Source of the DNA: Brienomyrus brachyistius
Taxonomy: Eukaryota; Chordata; Actinopteri; Osteoglossiformes; Mormyridae
Assembly (NCBI RefSeq): GCF_023856365.1
Contig: NC_064548.1
Location: 21,066,461-21,130,460, forward strand
Reading direction: 5' to 3'
Length of the DNA stretch: 64,000 nt
Both the position numbers and the translations under genes were made by a program. Position 1 is the first letter of the stretch. Every line of letters starts with the position of its first letter. This document shows positions 45,975 through 57,920 of the stretch, in pieces. The notes below the pieces were generated by a model. That model had not been told where the DNA came from and made no database searches. It saw only the letters and a list, made by a program, of their open reading frames with translations.

Positions 45975-46350
45975 TGCCGGACTTAATTGGTACACCTAGC
46001 TAGTAAAAGGTATGACCCATTTTATTAGGTACACTTAGTTAGTGCGAGGTCTGACCCACCTTATTATAAAATGTGCATTGACGCCTTTCTGCACACCACT
46101 GTTGGAGTCTGTTATTTTCCTGTTATAGCTTTAACGAGCCTGGCCATTCTCCTCTGACCTCTTTCTTTAACACTGTATTTTTGCACAAGGAACTGCCACT
46201 GAGTGGATGTGTTTTTGTTCATCACTTCATTCTCTGTTAACTCTAGACACTGGGCCGCATAAACCCCAGGAGGGCAGCTGCTTCTGAGATGCTGGAACGG
46301 CTGCGTCTGGCACCGCCGATCACGTCGCATTCAAAATAACTCAGATCAGA
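45975..46350 (-). pseudogene. Tc1/mariner-like element relic with transposase N-terminus
   Basis: The plus strand shows terminal-repeat-like GGTACACCTAGCTAGT and ATTAGGTACACTTAGTTAGT near 45985-46040. The minus strand encodes VKERGQRRMARLVKAITGK, the same helix-turn-helix core as the fragment at 2.1 kb, plus upstream GARR-S-S-SISEAAALLGF-like residues (decayed) near 46270-46340. Stops and frame breaks make it inactive, and no DDE region is present. It shows that a second copy of this transposase family reached the window. Confidence 0.7.
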
Positions 46351-46351
46351 C

Positions 46352-48210
46352 TACATCTTAGACATTCTGCCTCCTCTCCACACAGCCAGTGAACCTTTGT
46401 ACCCTGCCTGTGTGGGCTGTACGCATTCAGCTGCAGCCAACACATGATATCCTGTTTTGAAGAACAGTTTATTTGCATTTGCATGCACACACAGGAAGTG
46501 GAGGTGGAAAAAAAACTGAGCACTTTGCTTCCTAGCTTCTTGCATCTATAGATAGATTTTTTGACACATATTCCCTGTGTCCGTCTCTCTTCCTGTGGAA
46601 CGTCTTGGCCCTTAGCTGTGATGTCTAACTGGCAGATGTCTGTCTATATGCCAGGCTCTTCTTTAATCACAGCCAGTACAGGACTGGATCCCTACATCTG
46701 CTTGAAGGGATTTCAATAAAGGTAACAGCGAAGAAACCCAAAGAGCTAATAGCTATCTGCCTGCTCTCTGGACTGGCAGAACAAGGAGACAAACCCAATC
46801 TAGCTGATAATTACAGAACCGTCACACACTGGCGGGGAATGTGAGAGTGAGCATGGTTTTCCATACACCGTCAGCCATAGGGCAGAGCAGGCCTTACTTT
46901 AATGCCTTTAGACACCTGACAGCCTTGCTGCAAGGAGCTCGCGAGCTGCCCAGCTCATTACACTGATTCCAGACCTGTGACAGGCATTCTATGTGATGAC
47001 CATGGACATATGACCGCTTTGGTGCACTGACCTGAGGTGCTTTATGAGTTCCTTTTGATGAGCACAGGTATTCGACAGGCTCCCCATCATGAACTCAACG
47101 CACCCACTGAGTACCAAGTGATGGCCAACGACATGTGATGGCCTCCCAATTTTGATCTCAGCCTTGCTATTATGAGACGTGATGTTTCATGCCCAGAGGA
47201 GTCAACATTTTAAAAATATAAACAGATTGTTCAACTCACCTTCTTCTCTTTGGCCCGAGGCAATAAGTCTACAGCTTAACTTTGGAACAACCAGGCTTTT
47301 GCCATCCTCCTTAAGCTCTGGAGCTCACAAGCTCCTCAAACTCTCTGTGGCTGTCAGTACGGCACTCCTGGAAGACCCAAATGCTCGGAAACTAGAAAGC
47401 GAGAAACTTCAGAGCTCCCAGACCCAGCCTTCTGGAAGTCAGGAAAAGCGCCGAGTTCACATCATGCCTGGAGCAATGCGAGGCACACGATAGTACAGTC
47501 TCACTTACAGCGGGAAGGAGGGCGTGCAAGACTACAGAACTGTAAGTGCCATTTTGGTGAACAGACACTGCATGATTAACTTGATGCTGAGTGAAACTCC
47601 TAAAGTTCATAAAAGACCCGTAGACTTTCTCCTGCAACAAAAATCTTTAATTAACCCTTTGTAATGCGTCATCTCAACCTATAAAACTGTGAAAGTCACC
47701 CGAGTTCCAGCTAAAGTGTTCCTGCTGCCAGTAGCAATGGATGTGAGCTCCTCTCACAATGTGTCTACACTGTGCATCAGCTAATGGCCCAGACCACGCT
47801 GGTCCATTTCACACAGAAAAGACAAAGTAGACGGGAACAACAGGCTTGTGGAAGTAGTTTAACCTTGGAGAGCATTCCACTTAACTTTCGAATGAAATGC
47901 ATTTCATCTCAGTTCAGAATGGCCCGCGGGCACGATTTCACACAACAGATCCTGGCTGATCCTGAACTGTAGTCAGAGATGAAGGAAGAACCAAAGTGTT
48001 GAGAGCTCCACTGATCACAGTACAACATGAAAGGAGCATCAGTGGCATTCCCTTGGGGTCCATCAACCAATTAATGCTTGCCAAAATGCCTATAGGTCGG
48101 ACATACAGAGAGTTGTATGATGGGTTAGGGGTGACCTCACCCCTCTAAGGTAAGGGTTTGATTCCTGTTTGTGTTCCTTTCACAATGTTCCAAAATCACA
48201 TTAAATTACC
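46352..48210. other. Intergenic sequence, no gene seen
   Basis: Unique sequence. A 104-codon plus-strand frame at 47179-47493 lacks a recognised domain and splice context. Confidence 0.5.
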
Positions 48211-48211
48211 C

Positions 48212-48212
<1 letters not shown>

Positions 48213-48242
<30 letters not shown>

Positions 48243-48495
48243 CTGTGAGCGGGTATATCTATCCTTATGGAGACACAATGTCCCCATAACGTGATAAATA
48301 TCCGTTTTTTTTCTCTATTTTATAAAAATCAGTGACTGCTATGAAAAAGTTAAAAATGCAAAAACTCTTGTGTTTTGCTTGGTTACTTATGGTTATGGTT
48401 AGGGCAGGGTCGGGGTTAAGGTTGTCATAGTTAGCGTTAGCATTTTTCCCATAGAAGTGAATGAGCGGGCCCCATAAGGATAGGTATACCCTACA

Positions 48496-48538
<43 letters not shown>

Positions 48539-48540
48539 CC
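48213..48540 (+). mobile_element. GGGGACC-type MITE-like repeat copy 4, flanked by (GT)n tracts
   Basis: The element (about 48253-48488) has inverted ends TATCCTTATGGAGAC and GGCCCCATAAGGATA, TGACTGCTATGAAAAAGTTA, GGTTACTTATGGTTATGGTT and CCCATAGAAGTGAATGAGCG. (GT)n microsatellites bound it on both sides (48213-48242 and 48501-48537). Confidence 0.7.
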
Positions 48541-48636
48541 ATGCCCTTTGATAGACTGCCATCCCATTTAAGGTGTCTGACTCTAGGCCCACAATGACCA
48601 CACAGCAGTTAAGGAAATGGATAGTTATTCTGGAAT
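48541..48636 (+). mobile_element. Degenerate V-SINE-like 3' fragment
   Basis: TTTGATAGACTGCCATCCCA and AAGGAAATGGATAG resemble the older subfamily's GATGGACTGGCATCC and tail blocks. Weak and short. Confidence 0.35.
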
Positions 48637-48639
48637 TTG

Positions 48640-49750
48640 GCTACGACTCCTGCGTGTGTAGATTACGACACAGCCAACAGTCTATCACGCGTTGCTAATA
48701 TGATGCCAGAGTGCATTATCTAACACACCTACAGAACTGAAATTGATGTGAGAGATACAGCAATCTGGCCTAATAATCTATGTGCATGTAGCGGAAAATA
48801 CATTTACTTTACTGAGAAAAATAAAACACTTTCTCATAATCATAACTTTGTTTATCATGATATTAACATCTGTAGAATGGACTACATGTATATTATTATG
48901 TAATTCATATTATGAATCATAAAAAAAAAAAACTACATAGCTTGTCCTGTATAAGCAGTATAAATGGATGGATGGATGGATGGATGAATGGATGGAGTGC
49001 ACATTCTTAGACAATGAAGTCATGACGACAGACCATCATTGTGTAGGCAAAATAAATAAATAAGAGTCTGTTGCCATTGCCAACTAAAAAGTGGAAAGCA
49101 ATTGTGAGTGAAATGACAAGATATGTAAGGTGTGCTTTTTAAACAGCTAGAACATGCCTGTCCAAATAAAATCGGCTGCCAGCAAGAGACAGGAAAATGG
49201 AAATGATTGTCGGGAGACTGATGGCCCATAGCTAGAGACACGCAGGCTCTTTGCAGGATAAATCTGCGAAGAGTGCTTGTGTTTCCTTCTGAGGAAGAAA
49301 AAATAAACTCGCATTATTCTGTCTTGCAGATTTTAGGACATATGCTGTATGTTATGTTTGGGGTAATAATTCCCTGCTGGTCAATCAACCAGCTTTGCTA
49401 AAGGAGGTGAGGTTATATCAGTAATAAATTACGCATCTTCCTGGTGCTAACATCGCGATAGTCTGGTGTCACCTGGTGAAGGAGGGAAGCTGCTCCCCAC
49501 TGAGCTCACTGACCCTTACTTGGTCAGATGAATGTGTCTCACAGCCAGTATCTCCTACCCACACAGTTATCAAGTAAAGGAGGAGGGCAGAGGGGCAGCC
49601 ATGAGGTAAACAGCAGCTAACCTCTCCGTTTTACTCGAAGTTTCAGAACATCCTGGGAATCTGATGGATAACATCTGTGTTCCTTCTTACTTATCCCCTC
49701 TGACTGGCTTTTACTGTAACCAGTTTCTGATATTTGTCTAATTAGGGAAA
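48640..49750. other. Intergenic sequence with a (GGAT)n tract
   Basis: GGAT repeats at 48964-48996 may be the leftover tail of a decayed SINE. The rest is unique. Confidence 0.55.
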
Positions 49751-49764
49751 TAAACCTCTGTTTA

Positions 49765-49995
49765 TCCGTCCATCCATCCATACATTTTCCAAACCGCTTA
49801 TACTTCTGGGTCGCGGGGGGTCTGGAGCCTATTCCGGAAGCAATGGACACGAGGCAGGGATGAACCCAGGATGGGGGGCCAGCCCATCGCAGGGCACACT
49901 CACACACCATTCACTCACACATGCACACCTACGGGCAATTTAGCAACTCCAATTAGCCTCAGCATGTTTTTGGACTGTGGGGGGAAACCCGGAGT
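49765..49995 (-). mobile_element. 5'-truncated V-SINE-like SINE with 11-bp target duplication
   Basis: Reverse-oriented 3' two-thirds of the SINE: CCATCCATACATTTTCCAAA, GGGTCGCGGGGGGTCTGGAG, GGGGGGCCAGCCCATCGCAG, GGGCAATTTAGCAACTCCAA, ending in GGGGGAAACCCGGAG. Direct repeats ACCTCTGTTTA (49754-49764) and ACCTCTGATTA (49996-50006) match 10/11 and prove truncation on insertion. The tRNA head is absent. Confidence 0.88.
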
Positions 49996-50006
49996 ACCTC
50001 TGATTA

Positions 50007-50391
50007 TTGCATGTGTAAATATAGGTATTAATCTTTGTGGATGCAAATTATTTCCTAGCAGGGTACAATTGCCTGGTTTAACATGTTTCGTTTGACCGTA
50101 GAATAACGTGTAAGGGATTACGGAAGAGCCTGTTCACAGCTCTTACTATCTGTGTAAAAGAATGAAAAAAAAAATATAATTTTATGAATAGTCACTCTAA
50201 GCTATTTTATTGTTTTGCATATTTTTATTTCTTAATTTCTTATTCTTTTCTGTAATACTGTAAGGTGAGCTCAGATGGTACGAGCCACTCTGACCCACCA
50301 GTGATGTTATTCTGAAGAGTTTCTCATGGCCTCTCTGCAGCATCAGCATCGGAGTCTATGCTGCAAATAAATTTTAACTATCCTGGCCCTC

Positions 50392-50428
<37 letters not shown>

Positions 50429-53400
50429 TGGTGGGGGGGGTGTTGTGGAGAGACTCGGGTGCTGAGAGCTGTAATTGAAAGCAAAGGATTACAGCGGTGT
50501 ACATTCCTCGGCCCTCGGTACACAAACGGCCACAGCCCCTGATCTGGGGCCCCTCAATACAGGCTTGTCTACCTCACAGCTGCTAATTGGAAATGAACCG
50601 GCCGAAATAATCTCAGAGCGGGTGATTATCTGTTTTCAGAGTACTCTTTGTGGGGATTACATAAAGGGACCAGACGCTCAAAAAAGGTCTGGGGGAGGGT
50701 GGGTGACAAAGCCCTTGATGTATTTTTCTATGACTGCTATATATTTCGTTAATGATTGGAGTATAGAGACTGAGGCTTGTTGGAAGATAAATAGGGCTTT
50801 GTGGCATGGAAGGACCGCCAGTGTGTCGCAGACAGGTGATTGACGTGTCACCAGAAATCCCTGGGGGGGCGCCGCTGTGCCTCTGAGGGTCTTGAGCGAG
50901 GACAAAAGTAAAGAGAAGAATAAGCTATGCTTTCTCGCTGTGAAATCCTCCATAAAAACCCCCGACAGAGGAGAGAGATGACAAGGCCTAGGGAAGGCTG
51001 CGCTTTAGAGAGGGTCAACGGGTGATAAAGATCCAGGCTTATGGAGGAAATGTGACAGGCTGAAGGAGCGGCTGTTGTACCTGCAAACACTGTACGCTGT
51101 CATACGCAGTATTACAGTTAATTCTGAAAATGTCCCCTTCGGTCAAGTGTTAGAAAGAAACAGATAGAAAGGGGTGATGGATTCGTCTCTTTTGAATGTG
51201 TGTCCTATTGGTCTGGCATGCAGACCACGGGACACCTACAGCAGCTGGTCTGACAGCAGCCTCATGACACTTTGTTAGCCTGCCACTCAAGTAGCCAGAA
51301 ATATGAAGAGAATCTACATGCTCTGCACTTATTTTCTTCCTGGACGGACAGATAACAAAAGCAGGTGCGACGTGCTCTCTCCCACTTTTCCACAAGTATG
51401 TCCAGTGTCCCTCCTGTGACTGACAAGTGAGCCTGACAGAGAAACCTTCTCAATGGAAAAGTTCCACAGAAGCAATTTGCGCTTCACCTGTTTAGGAATT
51501 GGCGTCGATGCCGTTTCTCACTGGAGGCTGACCGGACTGAATAAGAATTTCTGATTAGAAACAGAAAAAAAATTGACAAAATATGGGGGAAAAAATGACA
51601 CGAAGACGAGATAATGAGAAAATTTAGAATTCGCTTAGTAATGACCTCTGCATTTATTATCGCTGCTGGAGTCGTCTACTGGATATGCAAATTAGACAAG
51701 AAAATCACACAGCAAGGACTAGCGAGAGTAAAAGGATTACATCACTGCCCAAGCCCTTTGTCTTACAGCCACCCCCCCCCCCCCTTCACCTGCAGCTTAG
51801 TAACTACACATGTATTTCCTATCAGATAATCTTATCTTACACTATCCCGCTTTGCACTCATTTTGCACACCATGCACTGTAATATGGATTGTATTTACAA
51901 CTATTGCACTTTTCTGATAAAAGAGTAAAGTGATGAGTGAGAGTGATGATTTTCTCATAAACGCCGATACTCTCTGCAGTTGCACGAACAGTGGTAACCC
52001 CTTCACCCTGTACTAAAGATTAGACCTGGGAATGGACGCTAACCTTTAAATTAACCTGAAGGGTTCAAAGCCCCGTTAGATTGACGGGATTCATTTTAAG
52101 AGACCCGTAATGCCCTGGGTTTAATCCTGCATCCTACCTTTTTCATCACTTGCAGACAAGTCCTTAGAGAATTGAAGAGTATAAAAGCAAAGGTCCCTCA
52201 ACCAAATATTGTTTACGTTCATAAAGCATCATCACTCTAGGGACCCTGCCTGCCAGTAGGCTTTGGCCTAAAGGTAAAACAAGTGTAGGGGAAATAGATA
52301 CTATTTTTTTAAATCATTTTTTATCACCATTAAGTCATTGATGACTGTATTAAAAAATTTATTACAGCAGGAATCATACTGAGTCATGTAACCATAACTG
52401 TGATCTCCTTATTTTTTTATTGTGGTCCTCAAAGGCATCCCCTCAAAAAAGGTACATCTTCGGCACAATATTTAAATAAAATATTCTTCTTTGAAACTCA
52501 TAAAAGTTTGATAAAGGTGTCATATTAATCGTGCTTCAAAAAGAAACCCAGTTGCCTGTAGTTATTCTAGGTCCAAAAAACCCGCGGACATACATATCAG
52601 AGAAAACGACATATCATGTGAAGGCCAAGAATGGGAAGCATATGGGGGTTGATTCATTTTTCCCATAATGCTTTGCTCCGAATGCCTTTAGGTGTTTGCT
52701 GCCCCTAACACGCACCCCTTAGGACTGAATGAAGCTATTTGTAAGGAAGCCACCGACCAGACCTGATGGATGGCGGGGGAGGGGTCGCATCTCGACGGTT
52801 CACCAAAGCCCCCACATCAGTCTTCAGAGGGATCCTTTTCAGGATTTGAGTTTCTTAAATCCACGAAGTGCCCTTGTCGAGGTCAATCAATCCCACTCTA
52901 CAAATGACCAGTTTTACTGAAAAATCAATACTCTAGATTTCAGGACCTCTTTGCATAACATAAACCCCCAGATACGTTTCATTGAAACTCTGCTCTGTAT
53001 CATCTACCAACAATATTTCACTCCCTTTTGTTGTTTTCCTAAAGGTTATTTGGCTGCCATAGAAATTATTATCTCAGTTTACTTTTCATATGTCTAGTAG
53101 CAGATATTATATACAGTAAAGTGACTAAATAGTTAACAGTTTTGCACAGCTCAATATTTACTGAAGCAATCCAGGCTAACTACTTTGCTCAGAGGTACAA
53201 CAGCTGGGGCCCAAAGGGACTTTTGATGAAACTGCCTTAACACTTGTACCATCTGTCCCTATATGGGGATATTGGAACTTCTGTACCCAAACACGTGGGC
53301 ACAGTTTTGAAATTTAGGGAAGCAGTTATTTACCCGGAGGAATTCTGAGTTCAATGCCTTCCCTACAAGCCCCCTGCTGCTCCATCGTCCCGGCCGGCAC

Positions 53401-53955
53401 ATAAATCCGTAACCTCTTGTCACAAGGTCGGGTGTATAAATGGTGCCATTATTAGCTTGGTTCATTTTCAGGTTCCCAGTGATGATGGATGACCGTCCCT
53501 CCCAAATGTGTCTCATGATCAGCTTAATGCCATCTGTCACACCATCTACAGTTCATGGGACATCCAGAACTGAACGAGAGACACAAAAATTACATTTTAA
53601 ACTACGTTATTCATTGCCACACCCCATTTCCCTTTAATATTTTCTCCCTCTTAAATTCTCCCAAAAACTTTTCCTCGTGCTGCTTTGCTTTCATACAAAC
53701 ACAAAGCTGTCATTTCCAGTCATCCCAGATAGATTTTTTCCCAGTTCTTGCATCTGCTGCCATCAATACCACATGTCAATTATACATGCATAATTTCTTT
53801 ATTTCATTACGTTGTTCTTGTACCACTCTCAAAGTATGCATTTGACTTTGAACTGTCTTTGTTTATCAGATAATTGAGGACAAACAAATATTTAACCAAG
53901 TGTTTCCGTCTTGGGCAGAGAAAACACCATCATCAGACCTAGAGGATGGGGGAGA
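50007..53955. other. Intergenic sequence with GT and C-run repeats
   Basis: (GT)n at 50393-50425 and C13 at 51772-51784. Frames of 60-120 codons (for example 50475-50843) have no recognised domain. A short frame at 51614-51829 begins with a hydrophobic segment but then runs into the poly-C tract. No gene was called. Confidence 0.45.
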
Positions 53956-53956
53956 G

Positions 53957-54120
53957 AGAGGCTTAGTGGGATAGGTTTTGTGCCCGTGGTCAGAAGGTTG
54001 CTGGTTCAAACCCTGGCCTAAGTAAAACAATCACATGTCCGTGGGCCCTTGAGCAAGGCCCTTAACCCCCAGTTCCAGGGGCACTGCATGCTGGCTGTCC
54101 TTTTGCCCCCCGCCCCCCCG
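53957..54120 (+). mobile_element. tRNA-headed SINE, second copy of the 39.35 kb family
   Basis: GAGGCTTAGTGGGATAGG (A-box-like), GTTGCTGGTTCAAACCCTGG (B box), TTGAGCAAGGCCCTTAACCC and CAGTTCCAGGGGCACTGC. The L2-like tail is not recognisable after the C-rich segment at 54105-54120. Confidence 0.7.
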
Positions 54121-54121
54121 C

Positions 54122-55725
54122 CAAAGTTTTAGAGATAAAGACGGGGTTGGTAATAAAACTAATTCCAAGATACTTGTGCAAATGACAAATAAAGGATTTA
54201 TCATTTATCAAGACCTGGCCAGATACCATGTATAAAGAAATTAGGGTTGAAGCCAAAAGCCAGAAGTTTATCAGAGAAAAAAAGCTGGTACCTCTGAAAT
54301 CAGGCAGCAGTCTTCTCTGATGTCCCTCACCCTGGATTTGCAGCAGGTGGCTCTTGGTGGACACGCCAAATGAGCACAGCTGGACCCTATTAGTAGTTCA
54401 TGGACCTGGATGAGTTCTCCGTCTGCTAGAACAACAGAAAGTCTGGCCCCACGTGCTCTGCTTTCCATGCTAGATTAGTAATAATAATACTGCTTCTGCA
54501 ATTACTGCTTCTACTAATATCACTGCTTACGGAAAGATGCAAACATCGCTCGTAGTTAGCGCTTTCTCAAACTCCTAAGTTTTTGTCGTTAGCCCAGTTT
54601 AGTGTCCACGCTTAGCTAAGCGCTTTCACAGCAAGCCTAATACGCAAAGTGAGTATTTAATCTGAGAATGACAGACAAGCACTAAGACATGAGGCAGGAC
54701 CTGAGCAGCGATGGCTGCCACACCCAGACATTATCGTGTCTCTGCATAAGGGCTTTTCACCACAGGTTGTCCTCATTGGAGACCCCTACCCAGATCGCCC
54801 ACAATGCTATTTGCATATGGAGTATTCCACACAACAATGGCTCAGTGCACTGAGGAAATAGGGCCCAGGAAATTTCTATGTAATATTTATGTATTTCAGT
54901 AAATCATTTATGACTGTCAGCCGTTGGTCCACCACTGCCCTTTCAAACCGAACGACTTATGATAGGCATTTCTGATAACTGACAGATGGAAAAGATTCTT
55001 TTTCAACAGAATATTTATTCAAGTTTTCAGTCCTGCAATATATTGAATATATCCTGAATATCCTTTTTAACCACCCCCTCTCCCCCCCCCCCCCCCGCCA
55101 CCCCCAAATCTGATTTCATAGTGTGAAATGTTTCGTTTACTTAGCTGTCACTTGTGATTTGACATTTTTAGTTCCGGGACCCACTGTTTTCAGGTAAGAT
55201 TTCTTGAAGGGATAGATATTCCTTTTTCCTCCGTGTACATCAGTTCTGCCCTTGTAACGACCTCGTCCGTTAACCTTGTAACCTCAGAAGCAACGACACA
55301 GCAGCTTATCACTAACTCCACTAAGCTGCCCTCACATTAGCACAGTTATCTAAGTGTACGAAATCATCACCGCTGTCATCATCTGCTGTCATAATGCTTA
55401 ATGAGGTAGAGATACTTATTAAACATTTGTGGCTAATCCAGGTCTCATTTCACTCGCATCTGGAAGTTACCCTGGAGCGGAGTTTCAAGGCAGGGGCAGA
55501 GGTGTCTTCCAACCCCATCTGCATCAACGCACAAATGAATAAAACTAGGAATTATGGCTATCTGTCACCAGGATACAGAGAGATATTCCTGTGATATGAG
55601 TTAGCGACAACGGAGGAAAGCAAATCAGGATGGAGAGGAGGCAACACAAACTGATATATAGGCTGATCAGCGACTGCTGGAGAGGCTGCATCTGGCCAGA
55701 CTTCACTAAGAGGTCCTGCTGTAGA
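54122..55725. other. Intergenic sequence with a C15 tract
   Basis: C15 at 55082-55096. Otherwise unique. The TTTATT at 55013 would be the first obvious minus-strand polyadenylation signal downstream of the candidate exon. Confidence 0.45.
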
Positions 55726-55726
55726 A

Positions 55727-55967
55727 CTATTCCATCCTCGTAGTCTGAAAATTCAGAGAATCAGAAGTGATTATAGGTCTTTTCTTGCCGCTCGGTCTCT
55801 GTTGCCGCTTGTCTCTGTTGCTTCGGTGTATACTGTCGGACAAACCGTAGCCTTGATGAAATGCTTCTTCCTGAAACTTTAAAAGCCTTAATGGTGGTAT
55901 ATACCTTCTCCTTCTGATCACTTCAGTTGAAGAGCTTGTCATACAAGGATCCTTCAAAAGGTCATTG
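55727..55967 (-). CDS. Candidate terminal coding exon, product unknown
   Basis: On the minus strand, CTGAAACCTTACTCTTGCAG (pyrimidine-rich tract ending in AG) lies directly before a frame beginning NDLLKDPCMTSSSTEVIRRR and running about 80 codons to a TAG at 55727-55729. The frame would enter in phase 2 after the acceptor. It contains no tandem or dispersed repeat. Composition is hydrophilic and basic (RRRR, then a KRQQRPSGKKRP stretch), with no transmembrane segment or domain I recognise. No upstream partner exon was identified in the 8 kb towards the window end, and no strong polyadenylation signal is close. An open frame of this length plus one acceptor can arise by chance, so this is a lead, not a gene call. 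Confidence 0.22.
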
Positions 55968-55969
55968 CT

Positions 55970-57920
55970 GCAAGAGTAAGGTTTCAGTTTATTCCAGTTT
56001 TTTCCTCTTGTTTAGACAAAAATAGAGTATAAATGTCTCTATTGTTATGATTGTGTTTCCTTGTGCCTCGGTTCAGGACCGAGTCGTATGCAGCTCCTTG
56101 AATAATGAGGGGAAGTTGAGGGACTTGCAGGTATAATTATTCTCATTTTGCTGCCCTCAGGGTAAACCACACATTTGTTTTCAGCTATGACAGACCACTA
56201 ATCCCCTGTGCTCTTGCTGTCGTCCTTGGATGGCAGTGAGCACTAGTTCTTCATTATCTTGCAGGAAAACCACTCCAAATGGAGTCCACTCCAGAAATAA
56301 AACCAGCAATCTCCTCATAAATAACAGGGCAAAGATGCTACCTGCAGGAAACAGGCCAGGAGAACACCTGAAGTCTAGTAATAATATCATAACACATTCC
56401 AAGTAGACCAAAGGCATTTGTAAAAATAGGTATTCAGATCTCCATCCGACGTCCTGTGTGTACAATCATAAAATCATCAAGTTAAAGAATCAACAAACTC
56501 CAATACTGTCAAAATCTATCTATAGCATTAAGATAAGCTAAAAATTAAGCTAAAGTTACTCACAAAAACGCTGAGAGTAAAACATCAGACGACCTACAAA
56601 AGGTCTTTGCACCACACACAGACCACATTTGTTATGCTAAAGCTTTATTGAGCTATAATGTGTTCGGGATCGAGATTAAGTTTCATACATCATGGCCTAA
56701 CAAAAGGATGGAAGTGGAGGAATGTTGATCATTTAAAATTAAAGATAGTGTGCAGAGTAGTAAAATAAGAAAAAAAGTGATTTATGTATTTTAATAATGA
56801 AGGTAAATGAAATAAGTAGTGAAAGGAGAGTCTGAAAATAATGTCTCTGAAATTTGGATTAAAACAAAGCAGTATAGTAAGAAGAGAAGGATGCATTTAA
56901 CAGAGAAAAAAGTGGAAAATGTGAAGGAGCTTGATATTTAGAGAATGTGCAAAACAGTTTACATGATTATTTATGGTAGTTAAACTGATCATTTTCTCTC
57001 TCAGAATTAACACGGGATATTTTTAGGTTCCTCCGCCTGGTGTAACGGTGGTCATGTTTCGCACGTACGAAACGGGAAAGCTGCTCTCGCTGCGAGGTGG
57101 CTCTGGGTGGCTCTGGGTGGCTCTGAGCCCATCGCACCAGGACTCTGGGAGGTGGAGGCCGACGGCTCTCGTTTTCACAACAATCGCTCCGAGAGGGCAA
57201 ACCTGGGCTGATTTTGATGGGAGCTCGGCCTGGGAACAACACGGCCATTATGATCATTACCAGGAAATAAATGACTTAAGGAGCAAGTGTTCGTGTACCG
57301 CTGCTAACGAGCGAAGCGGGAGAGGGGGTTCATCAGAAGTCAGCCCCGGGTGCCGGCAGAAGGGGGGGGAGTGGGTGGGTTTCTCTCAGGATGTGCGTGG
57401 TTCACCTGGTCGAAAACATTTGGATAATTATACAAAATTGTTGAACTGCAAGCCTGCCAGAATTAAACAGGCCCCAAAATGAAAATCCTCAGCAAATTGG
57501 ATGCTAAGCATTTTAAATTCCAATAACACTTAATTAATCGACATTTGTCATTTATTTATTTGTTTATTTTTGGGTATTTTTCTTGTTCTTCATCTGTTTA
57601 TGCAGTGTGCTTTCCTGACACTCATTTATATGTGCTCAATAGAAATCAGGCCCAGTAATCAGGAATTTAAGCTTTTAAACATAATCTGTGCACCTTTTGA
57701 TACCTCCATTTTCATGTATTTTTTAATTAAATGTAAAGAACTTTTAATCACAGCATTTACAGCTAATGCAAAATGTTAACATGCAGAATTTTAACCAAAT
57801 CATCCTCAGAAAGTAACTGAAGCAGCATATACATTTTTATTGGTGTCGTTCTTATTTACAACATCTGTCTATCTGCATATTAACAATTTGGTGTTGTATG
57901 GTGCTGTGAGCCGCAGCTGT
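55970..57920. other. Intergenic sequence, no gene called
   Basis: A minus-strand frame at 56181-56465 and a plus-strand frame at 57048-57482 are open for 94 and 144 codons but have no recognised domain. A short 10-bp tandem (GGCTCTGGGT, three copies) lies at about 57100-57130. The 57020-57400 part is GC-richer than its surroundings. Confidence 0.45.

Noticed and set aside
51614..51829. Short frame with an N-terminal hydrophobic stretch resembling a membrane anchor
   Set aside because: The frame runs into a poly-C tract, has no conserved features, and an overlapping frame is equally open.
56181..56465. Minus-strand 94-codon frame upstream of the candidate exon
   Set aside because: It begins at a non-ATG codon. 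An internal CTGTTTCCTGCAG acceptor-like site leads into a stretch with no donor and no recognised motif, so it was not joined to the candidate exon.
57048..57482. 144-codon plus-strand frame in a GC-richer stretch
   Set aside because: It contains a 10-bp tandem repeat and has no domain, splice or start-site support.
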